Assembly (NCBI GenBank): GCA_022702125.1
Contig: JAKOND010000261.1
Coordinates: 1 to 33,432 of the forward strand
Reading direction: 5' to 3'
Source: Burkholderiaceae bacterium
GTDB taxonomy: Bacteria; Pseudomonadota; Gammaproteobacteria; Burkholderiales; Burkholderiaceae_C
Length of the DNA: 33,432 nt
Shown: one piece after another, positions 16,950 to 23,951 of the stretch
Layout: each line of letters opens with the position of its first letter
How positions within the stretch are numbered: position 1 is the stretch's first letter
Notes under the pieces: model-generated
Seen by the model: only the letters and a program-made list of their open reading frames with translations
What the model was told of the DNA's origin: nothing
Databases searched by the model: none
Made by a program: the position numbers and the translations under genes

Positions 16950-17732
16950 ATGCTGCTCCTGCTGTCTCCCGCCAAGTCGCTCGACTACGACACGCCGCTG
17001 CCCGCCGACCTGCCCCACAGCCAGCCGCTGTTCCCCGAATCGTCCGCCCGGCTCATCGCCGCGCTGCGCGCCAAGGCGCCGCGGGAGATCGCCTCGCTGA
17101 TGTCGATCAGCGACGCGCTGACCGCGCTCAACGTCGGCCGCTACGCCGCCTGGTCGCCCCATCCCACCGCCGACAACGCGCGCCAGGCGCTGCTGGCCTT
17201 CGACGGCGACGTCTACGCCACGCTCGATGCGCGCTCCCTGGGCGCCGACGATCTGCGCTGGGCCCAGGGCCACCTGGCCATCCTCAGCGGGCTGTACGGC
17301 GTGCTGCGGCCCCTCGACCGGATGCAGCCCTACCGGCTGGAGATGGGCACCCGGCTCGCCACCGAGGCCGGCCCCGACCTCTACCGCTTCTGGGGCGACC
17401 GCATCGCGCGGCAGCTCGACGCCTGGCTGGAAGCGCAGTCCGGCAGCCCCGGCGTGCCGACGGTGGTCAACCTCGCCTCGCAGGAATACGCGCGCGCGGT
17501 GGACCGGCGCGCGCTGCGGGCGCGCATGGTCGACTGCGTGTTCGAGGAAGCCCAGGCGGCCGGCGGCTTCAAGGTGGTCGGCGTCCATGCCAAGCGGGCG
17601 CGCGGGCTGATGGCGCGCCACGCGATCCTGCACCGTCTGGATACGCCCGAGGCGCTGCGGGGTTTCGAAGAGGCCGGCTACCGCCACGACCCGCAGGCCT
17701 CCTCGGCCGACCGCCTGGTCTTCCGGCGCTGA
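16950..17732 (+). CDS. yaaA: YaaA family peroxide-stress protein (DUF328)
   Basis: This 260-residue cytosolic protein belongs to the YaaA family. In E. coli YaaA lowers intracellular unincorporated iron during hydrogen peroxide stress, and the fold binds DNA. Diagnostic features are the LLLLSPAKSLDYD opening, the MSISDALTALNVGRY segment near residue 52, GLYGVLRPLDRMQPYRLEMGT near residue 114, FWGDRI, VNLASQEYARAV, and AKRARGLMARHAI near residue 213. The ATG at 16950 matches the family's usual beginning. The open frame extends upstream but without similarity. It stands alone between the rne terminator and an unusual folded element. Confidence 0.93.
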   Translation: MLLLLSPAKSLDYDTPLPADLPHSQPLFPESSARLIAALRAKAPREIASLMSISDALTALNVGRYAAWSPHPTADNARQALLAFDGDVYATLDARSLGADDLRWAQGHLAILSGLYGVLRPLDRMQPYRLEMGTRLATEAGPDLYRFWGDRIARQLDAWLEAQSGSPGVPTVVNLASQEYARAVDRRALRARMVDCVFEEAQAAGGFKVVGVHAKRARGLMARHAILHRLDTPEALRGFEEAGYRHDPQASSADRLVFRR

Positions 17733-17793
17733 TGCAGCGCCCGGGCCGGGCCCGGGAATCGCGGCCGGGGCTTCCGCGAAATCCCCCGCTGCA
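17733..17793 (+). other. Potential three-way-junction RNA fold after yaaA
   Basis: Directly after the yaaA stop codon, TGCAGCG (17733-17739) is complementary to CGCTGCA (17787-17793). Enclosed between them are a 7-pair hairpin (17740-17746 with 17750-17756, 3-base loop) and a 6-pair hairpin (17759-17764 with 17774-17779, 9-base loop). All three stems are perfect. It may stabilise or terminate the yaaA transcript or act in the leader of the next gene. Chance remains possible in G+C-rich DNA. Confidence 0.35.
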
Positions 17794-17907
17794 GTAAGGT
17801 GCGTGCCTCGCTCCGGCGGCCCGGCGCCGGATGCCGCCCTGCGCGCCCCCTTCCGGGCCGCGCCCTCCACGCCTCCGCCCGCATACCTTCGGAAAGGATC
17901 GACCGAC

Positions 17908-18792
17908 ATGCCCCACCGTACGACCGCCGCCCATTCCGCGCCCGCCGCCCAGCCGGTCACCGACGAACTCCGCGAATGGATCATCGCGCAGGCGCAGGCC
18001 GGCCATGCCGCGCCGGCGATCGTGGACTCGATGGTCCGGTCCGGCTGGCAGGAAGCGGTGGCCGTCCGGGCGATGGAAGAGACGCTGCGGCGCTACCTGG
18101 ACCAGGCCGCGGTCGCCCAGGGCCTGCCGCCGGCGGTGCCGGTGCCCGAGCCGGACCTGGCCGAATCGCCGCTCTACCTCGACGCGGGCGACCGCCGCGT
18201 GCATGTGCTGCAGGCCATCGCCCAGCCGCGCATCGTGGTCTTCGGCAACCTGCTGTCGGACGAGGAATGCGATGCCCTGATCGCCGAGGCCGCGCCGCGC
18301 ATGGCGCGCTCGCTGACGGTCGCCACCAAGACCGGCGGCGAGGAACTCCACGCCGACCGCACCAGCGACGGCATGTTCTACAGCCGCGGCGAGACCGCCG
18401 CCGTGCGCCGGCTGGAGGAACGCGTCGCCCGCCTGCTGCGCTGGCCGGTGGACCACGGCGAGGGTCTGCAGGTGCTGCGCTACCGGCCCGGCGCCGAGTA
18501 CAAGCCGCACTACGACTATTTCGAGCCGTCCGAGCCCGGCACGCCGACCATCCTGGCGCGCGGCGGCCAGCGGGTGGCCACGCTGGTGATCTACCTCAGC
18601 GAGCCGGCCAAGGGCGGCGGCACCACCTTCCCCGACCTGCACCTGGAGGTCGCGCCCAAGCGCGGCAACGCGGTCTTCTTCAGCTACGAGCGGCCGCATC
18701 CGTCCACCCGCACGCTGCACGGCGGCGCGCCGGTGATCGAGGGCGAGAAATGGATCGCCACCAAGTGGCTGCGCGAGCGGGTCTTCGCCTGA
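17908..18792 (+). CDS. 2OG-Fe(II) oxygenase, prolyl 4-hydroxylase family
   Basis: This 294-residue protein is predicted to hydroxylate a protein or peptide side chain using iron, oxygen and 2-oxoglutarate. The C-terminal P4Hc domain (about residues 105-290) has the iron ligands His201 and Asp203 in KPHYDYFEP, the distal His271 in TRTLHGGAPV, and Lys281 in GEKWIATKW for the 2-oxoglutarate carboxylate. The segment YLSEPAKGGGTTFP is typical of P4H enzymes. Residues 20-65 form a small helical unit (LREWIIAQAQAGHAAPAIVDSM) that looks UBA-like and occurs in related bacterial P4Hs. The ATG at 17908 has GGAAAGG 10 bases upstream, so the start is well supported. The substrate is unknown. Elongation factor Tu is hydroxylated by one Pseudomonas relative. 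Confidence 0.88.
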   Translation: MPHRTTAAHSAPAAQPVTDELREWIIAQAQAGHAAPAIVDSMVRSGWQEAVAVRAMEETLRRYLDQAAVAQGLPPAVPVPEPDLAESPLYLDAGDRRVHVLQAIAQPRIVVFGNLLSDEECDALIAEAAPRMARSLTVATKTGGEELHADRTSDGMFYSRGETAAVRRLEERVARLLRWPVDHGEGLQVLRYRPGAEYKPHYDYFEPSEPGTPTILARGGQRVATLVIYLSEPAKGGGTTFPDLHLEVAPKRGNAVFFSYERPHPSTRTLHGGAPVIEGEKWIATKWLRERVFA

Positions 18793-18815
18793 GACTTCCC
18801 CCTATGAAAACCCCC

Positions 18816-18845
18816 GCATGCCAAGGCGAATCCTTCGCCCCATGC
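18816..18845 (+). promoter_or_regulatory. Two-part hairpin in the queF leader
   Basis: GCATG (18816-18820) pairs with CATGC (18841-18845), and inside it GGCGAA (18825-18830) pairs with TTCGCC (18834-18839) around a 3-base loop. It lies 16 bases before the queF ATG. It does not match the preQ1-I pattern I know. It may be a translation-control hairpin or the end of the preceding gene's message, but there is no T run. Confidence 0.35.
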
Positions 18846-18861
18846 TCCTGATTCGATAGCA

Positions 18862-19719
18862 ATGCACATTCCCGAACATTCGCCGCTGGGCAAGCCGTCC
18901 GCCTACGCGGACCAGCTCGACGCGAGCCTGCTCTTCCCGATCGCGCGCGCGCCCAAGCGCGCCGAGATCGGCATCGACGGCGCGCCGCGCTTCTTCGGCG
19001 CCGACCTCTGGACCGCCTACGAGCTGAGCTGGCTGACGCCGCGCGGCAAGCCGCAGGTCGCCATCGCGCACCTCACCATCCCCTGCGAAACGCCGTCCAT
19101 CGTCGAGAGCAAGTCCTTCAAGCTCTACCTCAACAGCCTCAACGGCACCCGCTTCGCCGATGCCGAGGCGGTGCGGCTGCGCATCCGCGAGGACGTGAGC
19201 GAAGCCGTCTGGCGCGGCGGGGTGGCGCCCGGGGCCGCCATCCCCCAGGTCGGCGTGCGGCTGGTGCTGCCCGAGGCCTTCGGCCGCGAGCGCATCGTCC
19301 CCCTCGACGGCCTGAGCCTGGACCGGCTCGACATCGACTGCGACCGCTACACCCCCGCGCCCGGGCTGCTGACGGCCGCGCACGGGGAGCCGCCGGTGAC
19401 CGAGGTCCTGACCAGCGACCTGCTCAAGAGCAACTGCCTGGTCACCGGCCAGCCCGACTGGGGCAGCGTGCAGATCGCCTACAGCGGCCCGCAGATCGAG
19501 CAGGGCGGCCTGCTGCGCTACCTGGTGAGCTTCCGCGACCACAACGAGTTCCACGAGCAGTGCGTCGAGCGCATCTTCATGGACCTGTGGACGCGCTGCC
19601 AGCCGGTCAAGCTGTCGGTCCTCGCCCGCTACACCCGGCGCGGCGGCCTGGACATCAACCCGCTGCGCACCAGCCACCCGATGGCGCCGCCGGCGGCCGG
19701 CCGCACCGCGCGGCAATAG
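18862..19719 (+). CDS. queF: NADPH-dependent 7-cyano-7-deazaguanine reductase (long form)
   Basis: This 285-residue enzyme reduces preQ0 to preQ1 in queuosine tRNA modification. It is the two-domain (type II, YqcD-like) QueF. The QueF motif [17 protein letters not shown] lies in the N-terminal half at about residue 82, and the catalytic Cys192 ([14 protein letters not shown]) and Asp199 lie in the C-terminal half, each two residues after the E. coli positions. [13 protein letters not shown] supplies the substrate-binding His-Glu. No other queuosine gene is in the window. The ATG at 18862 lacks a clear Shine-Dalgarno sequence, but the N-terminus [15 protein letters not shown]-like pattern is the family norm, so the start is likely right. 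Confidence 0.95.
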   Translation: MHIPEHSPLGKPSAYADQLDASLLFPIARAPKRAEIGIDGAPRFFGADLWTAYELSWLTPRGKPQVAIAHLTIPCETPSIVESKSFKLYLNSLNGTRFADAEAVRLRIREDVSEAVWRGGVAPGAAIPQVGVRLVLPEAFGRERIVPLDGLSLDRLDIDCDRYTPAPGLLTAAHGEPPVTEVLTSDLLKSNCLVTGQPDWGSVQIAYSGPQIEQGGLLRYLVSFRDHNEFHEQCVERIFMDLWTRCQPVKLSVLARYTRRGGLDINPLRTSHPMAPPAAGRTARQ

Positions 19720-19837
19720 CCGTCCTCCCGAGGCATCGCGGCCCCGTGGATCGGCCGGCGTTCCACCGTACATCCGCTGAGTCCGACCGGCGATGCGCCC
19801 TTCTCCGGCGACATGCCCGCACGAGGAGGCGGATAGG

Positions 19838-19843
19838 TAGAAT
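19838..19843 (+). promoter_or_regulatory. TAGAAT -10-like box just before bphO
   Basis: TAGAAT lies 11 bases before the bphO ATG. The expected start point, about 7 bases further, would give a leader of roughly 5 bases, so the message could be almost leaderless. No matching -35 is present (GCCCGC), so support is weak. A GAGGAGG sequence at 19823-19829 is too far (25 bases) from the ATG to act as its ribosome-binding site. Confidence 0.25.
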
Positions 19844-19854
19844 TCCGTTTTTCC

Positions 19855-20499
19855 ATGCCTGATGTCCACGCCATCTCCGCTCCCGCCCCACCGGCGGAGC
19901 CCAGCCACTCCACGGGTCCCGCATCCGGCATCGATGCGCTGCAGCAACTGCGCGCGGCCACGCGCGCCATCCACGACCGGCTCGACAGCAGGCTGCCCCT
20001 GGCGCGCGACGGCGCGACGCTCGCGGACTACGGACGCCACCTGCAGGCCATCGCGGGCTGGCTGCGGGCCCTGGAGCCCGCCTGGCGCGTTCCGGGCAGC
20101 GACCCGGCCTGGGCGGCGCGCAACGCGCAGCGGCTGCGATGGATCGCGGACGACCTGCACGACTGCGGGCTGGCGCCCGCGCCCTCCGGCGACGCGGCCG
20201 GCGCCGCCTCGCCCCCGACGCAGGCGGACGCTGCCGCCTTCGCCTGGGGACTCGCCTATGTGGTCGAAGGCTCGCAGCTCGGCGGGCAGATGCTGCACCG
20301 CGCGCTGGCGCCCCGGTTCGCGCCGCATCCGCTGCGCTACCTGCGCGGCGCCGGCAATGCGGACGCCTGGCGCGATTTCATGATCGGGCTGCGCGCCGCG
20401 GTCGCCACGCCGGCGCAGGCGCAGGCCGCGACCGACGGCGCCCTGGCCGGATTCCAGGCCCTGGTGCGTCGCTTCGAGGCGGCCGGAGACCTGCGATGA
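19855..20499 (+). CDS. bphO: Bacteriophytochrome-associated heme oxygenase
   Basis: This 214-residue protein is predicted to cleave heme to biliverdin, carbon monoxide and iron, supplying the chromophore for the neighbouring phytochrome. Its motifs are those of bacterial BphO-type oxygenases: LRAATRAIHDRLDSRLPL with proximal heme ligand His40, DYGRHLQAIAGWLRALE, and WGLAYVVEGSQLGGQML at about residue 130, the distal-helix segment. The first 25 residues are a Pro/Ala-rich tail. No Shine-Dalgarno sequence is seen before the ATG, and no later in-frame ATG is suitable. Its stop overlaps the bphP start (ATGA), so chromophore enzyme and photoreceptor are translationally coupled. Confidence 0.93.
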   Translation: MPDVHAISAPAPPAEPSHSTGPASGIDALQQLRAATRAIHDRLDSRLPLARDGATLADYGRHLQAIAGWLRALEPAWRVPGSDPAWAARNAQRLRWIADDLHDCGLAPAPSGDAAGAASPPTQADAAAFAWGLAYVVEGSQLGGQMLHRALAPRFAPHPLRYLRGAGNADAWRDFMIGLRAAVATPAQAQAATDGALAGFQALVRRFEAAGDLR

Positions 20500-22712
20500 G
20501 CCCGGTCCCCGCGCGGCGGCCGGTCACGCTCGACAACTGCGACCAGGAGCCGATCCACATCCCCGGCTCCATCCAGCGCCACGGCGTGCTGCTGGCCTTC
20601 GACAGCCGCCGGCGGCTGCGCTATGCCAGCGCCAACGCGGGCGCGATGCTGGGCACGGTGCCGCACCTGGGCGAATGTCTCGACGCCGGCCATTTCGGCG
20701 GCGATCCGGGCATCCACGACGCGCTCGACCATGCCTTCGCCGACGACGACGGGGCCGACGTGCTCCCGATGGCGGTGGAGGTCACGCTGGACGACCTGCA
20801 CTTCGACCTGCTCGCGCACCGCGCGGACCACCTGCTGGTGGTCGAGTTCGAGCAGCGCATGCTGCCCGACGACGCCCTGGCCGCCTTCGCCCTCAAGGCG
20901 CACCGGTCGATGGCGGTGCTCAAGCGCCAGCGTTCGCTCGACGCCCTGCTGGGCAGCGCGGTCGCCGAGGTGCGCACGCTGACCGGCTTCGACCGGGTCA
21001 TGGCCTACCGCTTCCGCCACGACGACAGCGGCGACGTGGTGGCCGAGGCCCGCATCGACACGCTGGAACCCTTCATCGACCGCCGCTACCCGGCCAGCGA
21101 CATCCCGGCGCAGGCGCGCCGGCTGTACGTGGTCAACACCCTGCGCACCATCGTCGACATCGCCTCCGTGCCGGTGCCGATCCTCGCCGCACCGGACCAG
21201 GAAGGACCGCTGGACATGAGCCACGCGGTGCTGCGCAGCGTCTCGCCGATCCACATCGAGTACCTGACCAACATGGGCGTGCAGTCGTCCATGAGCATCT
21301 CCATCGTCGTCCAGGGACGGCTCTGGGGCATGCTGGCCTGCCACCACATGGCGCCGCACCAGGTGCCCTATTCGCTGCGCATGGCCTGCGACGTGATCGC
21401 GCAGATCCTGGCGGCCAGCGTGCAGACGCTGCTGACCCGGGAGCACGCCGAGCGGCTGGAATCCGCCGCCCTGCTGCGCGCCCGGTTCGTGGAGCACACC
21501 ACCCACTCCGACGACCTGGTCGCCACCCTGTCCGAACTGCTGCCGCCGCTGACGCAGGCCTTCGCCGCCCAGGGCGCCCTGGTGGCCGAAGGCAGCAAGC
21601 TCTGGACGCACGGCGACCTGCCGCACGCCGCCGCGCGCGCCCTGGTGCAGTGGCTCGACACGCAGGGCGAATCGCGGGGCGACGCGCAGATCATCGACAT
21701 CCACCGGCGCGACGACCTGCCGCAGTCCCTGGCCGGCGCGCTCGATGTCTGGTGCGGCCTGCTCGCCCTGCCCTTCGACCGGCTGTCGGGCGGCTGGCTG
21801 GTGCTGCTGCGCAAGGAGCAGATCGAGACCATCCAGTGGGGCGGCCGGCCCGAGAAGGAATACAAGCCCGGCCCGCTCGGCATGCGGCTGACGCCGCGCG
21901 GCTCGTTCGACGTCTGGCGCGAGACGGTGCGCGGCATCGCGGTGGCCTGGGACGGCACCGAGCACGAGATGGCCCGCCAGCTGCTCGACGAGCTGATGCG
22001 CGTCACCGCGCACCGGGTCGCCGAACTGAACCGGGCACGCAACCAGCTGCTCGCGGTGCTGGGCCACGACCTGCGCGATCCGCTGCATTCCATCAGCATG
22101 GCCGCACGGGTGCTGGAGCAGAGCCAGAACAGCCCCGGCGGCCGCCTGGGGCAGCGCATCCAGTCGTCGAGCTCGCGCATGCAGCGCCTGGTCAGCCAGG
22201 TGCTCGACATGACGCGCCTGCAGGGCGGCCTGGGCCTGGGGCTGCAGTTCGCCGAGACCGACCTGGCGCCGCTGATCCACGACCTGCTCGACGAGTCCAG
22301 CATGGCCCACCCCGGCACCCGTTTCGAGAAGCACGTCGAGGCGCCGCTGATGGCCACGGTGGACGTGGACCGGATGGCGCAGGTGGTGACCAACCTGGTC
22401 AGCAACGCACGCCACCACGGCGGCGTCGGGGAACTGATCCAGATCCATGCCCGGCGCGAGGGCGGCGACGTGGTGCTGGAGGTGCGCAACGTGGGCAACG
22501 AGATCCCGGCCGAGCTGGCGGGCCTGCTGTTCAACCCGTTCAAGCGCCAGTCCCTGGGCAACCAGCGCAACAAGACCGGCCTGGGGCTGGGGCTCTACAT
22601 CGCGCACGAGATCGTGCAGTCGCACCGGGGCACCATCGACTACCGCTTCGACGCGCCGCACGTGGTCTTCACCGTGCGCTTCCCTGCGCATCCGCCGAGG
22701 CAGAACCCCTGA
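20496..22712 (+). CDS. bphP: Bacteriophytochrome sensor histidine kinase
   Basis: This 738-residue protein is a red/far-red light sensor kinase. Domain order is PAS (1-110), GAF (about 130-310), PHY (about 320-500), then HisKA and HATPase. The biliverdin-binding Cys15 lies in NCDQEPIHIPGSIQRHG, the normal place for bacteriophytochromes. The GAF has YPASDIPAQARRLY (about 197) and SPIHIEYLTNMGV (His about 252). The PHY tongue has WGGRP and PRGSF (about 465). The kinase has phospho-acceptor His523 in LGHDLRDPLHS, an N-box VVTNLVSNARHHG (about 630), and a G-box KTGLGLGLYIAHE (about 692). Everything needed for light sensing and autophosphorylation is intact. It is coupled to bphO upstream and followed by a receiver gene. 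Confidence 0.96.
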   Translation: MSPVPARRPVTLDNCDQEPIHIPGSIQRHGVLLAFDSRRRLRYASANAGAMLGTVPHLGECLDAGHFGGDPGIHDALDHAFADDDGADVLPMAVEVTLDDLHFDLLAHRADHLLVVEFEQRMLPDDALAAFALKAHRSMAVLKRQRSLDALLGSAVAEVRTLTGFDRVMAYRFRHDDSGDVVAEARIDTLEPFIDRRYPASDIPAQARRLYVVNTLRTIVDIASVPVPILAAPDQEGPLDMSHAVLRSVSPIHIEYLTNMGVQSSMSISIVVQGRLWGMLACHHMAPHQVPYSLRMACDVIAQILAASVQTLLTREHAERLESAALLRARFVEHTTHSDDLVATLSELLPPLTQAFAAQGALVAEGSKLWTHGDLPHAAARALVQWLDTQGESRGDAQIIDIHRRDDLPQSLAGALDVWCGLLALPFDRLSGGWLVLLRKEQIETIQWGGRPEKEYKPGPLGMRLTPRGSFDVWRETVRGIAVAWDGTEHEMARQLLDELMRVTAHRVAELNRARNQLLAVLGHDLRDPLHSISMAARVLEQSQNSPGGRLGQRIQSSSSRMQRLVSQVLDMTRLQGGLGLGLQFAETDLAPLIHDLLDESSMAHPGTRFEKHVEAPLMATVDVDRMAQVVTNLVSNARHHGGVGELIQIHARREGGDVVLEVRNVGNEIPAELAGLLFNPFKRQSLGNQRNKTGLGLGLYIAHEIVQSHRGTIDYRFDAPHVVFTVRFPAHPPRQNP

Positions 22713-22801
22713 TCCGCGCCGGGCGCCACGGGTGGTAACGTGTCCGGATGCCCGTGGCCGCATACTGCGCGCTTTTCCAGGCCTCCCGGGAGGAGATCCA
22801 T

Positions 22802-23176
22802 TTGACAGCGCTCAACATACTCATCGTCGACGACAACCGCGAGGCGGCCGAACTCTTCCAGGAACTCCTGGAAATGCAGGGGCACGCCGTGCGCGTGGCC
22901 TTCGATGGCGCGCAAGCCCTCGCCGAGGCGGGGCAGTCGCAACCCGGCGTCTTCCTGGTGGACCTGACCCTGCCCGACATCCACGGCGTGGAACTAGCCC
23001 GCCAGCTGCGCGACGCGGCCCTGCCCGCGAAGCCGCTGATCGTGGCCGTGTCCGGCCATGCGCAGGCGTCCACCAGCAGCGAAGGCGAAGCCGAGGTGTT
23101 CGACCACTACCTGCAGAAGCCGGTCAACTTCGACAAGCTCGAACGCATCCTGAACGACCACGCGGCCACCCTATGA
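22802..23176 (+). CDS. Single-domain response regulator
   Basis: This 124-residue receiver domain is the likely phosphorylation target of the phytochrome kinase. Key residues are Asp10 and Asp11 (IVDDN), phospho-acceptor Asp54 (FLVDLTLPD), Ser84 and Lys106 (LQKPV). There is no output domain, so it must act by protein contact or pass the phosphate on. I prefer a TTG start at 22802 because GGGAGGAG lies 6 bases before it and the receiver strand begins right after. An ATG at 22748 would add 18 residues without a ribosome-binding site. Its stop overlaps the next start in ATGA. Confidence 0.88.
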   Translation: MTALNILIVDDNREAAELFQELLEMQGHAVRVAFDGAQALAEAGQSQPGVFLVDLTLPDIHGVELARQLRDAALPAKPLIVAVSGHAQASTSSEGEAEVFDHYLQKPVNFDKLERILNDHAATL

Positions 23177-23913
23177 CCCGACCCGCAGCGCCCGTTTTTG
23201 AGCCTGCCCTGGTCCAGGCCTGGATCGCGGCCGGCGTGCGCCACGAACTCATGATGCGGGTGCTGCCGGCGCTGCGCCACGACATGGCGGGCCCGCTGTC
23301 AGTGGCCCGCATGGGCAACACGGTGCTGCGCCGCTACCTGTCGGCCGACCCGTTCAACCCCGAACTCAGCCTGAAACGCCTGTCGCAGACCGAGGAGCAG
23401 CTCAACGGCCTGGTCGTCCTGATCCGTGGCCTGGGCCGCTGGGATGTGCATGCGACCGAGCGCGCGGCGGCTCCGGCGCTGCTGGACCAGGCCCTGCTGC
23501 TGATGCGGCCGCTGCTCGACACGCAGAACCTGCAGATCGCGGAAGGCGACAGCCTACCGGACCTGGCGGACTGGCCGTCCGTCGCGCCGCCGCGCCTGCT
23601 GTACCTGGTGATCGGTGCCCTGATCCACCTGCAGGAGAGCGCGGAGGGCGCCGGGGGACTGGTGCGCATGCAGCGCGCGGACGACGGCGGCCTGCGCCTC
23701 AGGCTGGAACCCGCGGCCGCTGCGGGCGACCAGGAATTCCCCGCCCCGGTCATGACCTCCGGCATGGGGCCGCGGCCGCTCCGGATCGACGCGCAGGCCC
23801 TGCAATGCCTGGCCATCGACCTGGGAGCGGAGATCGGGATCGGGGACCGGCAGGTCGTCATCGCCCCGCTGGCCGCCGCAGAAGAGGACGCTCCGGCAGC
23901 GATCGCGTCCTGA
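23173..23913 (+). CDS. Histidine-kinase-like protein lacking ATP-binding boxes; candidate phosphotransferase
   Basis: This 246-residue protein is not a member of any family I can name firmly. Residues 29-50 (VLPALRHDMAGPLSVARM) resemble the H-box of a kinase dimerisation domain with His36 as candidate phospho-acceptor, and a second helix follows to about residue 90. The region 135-170 (PPRLLYLVIGALIHLQES) sits where an N-box should be but lacks the asparagine, and no G-box (GxGxGL) is present near the end. This is the layout of Spo0B/ChpT-type phosphotransferases or pseudokinases. It overlaps the response regulator by 4 bases, so it is co-produced with the phytochrome relay. The role is inferred. 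Confidence 0.7.
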   Translation: MTRPAAPVFEPALVQAWIAAGVRHELMMRVLPALRHDMAGPLSVARMGNTVLRRYLSADPFNPELSLKRLSQTEEQLNGLVVLIRGLGRWDVHATERAAAPALLDQALLLMRPLLDTQNLQIAEGDSLPDLADWPSVAPPRLLYLVIGALIHLQESAEGAGGLVRMQRADDGGLRLRLEPAAAAGDQEFPAPVMTSGMGPRPLRIDAQALQCLAIDLGAEIGIGDRQVVIAPLAAAEEDAPAAIAS

Positions 23914-23919
23914 CCGCCG

Positions 23920-23931
23920 GACGGGCCCGTC
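23920..23931. repeat. 12-base palindrome between convergent genes
   Basis: GACGGGCCCGTC is a perfect palindrome in the 38-base gap between the phytochrome operon and the convergent topoisomerase gene. No T run follows on either side, so termination would need Rho or stem strength alone. Confidence 0.3.
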
Positions 23932-23951
23932 GACGAACCGCGGCGCTCGGC

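Noticed and set aside
12552-17984. Very long open frame (1810 codons) on the minus strand opposite rne and yaaA
   Set aside because: It is the shadow of G+C-rich coding DNA. Its translation is low-complexity Arg/Ala/Gly without domains, while the plus strand encodes unmistakable RNase E and YaaA.
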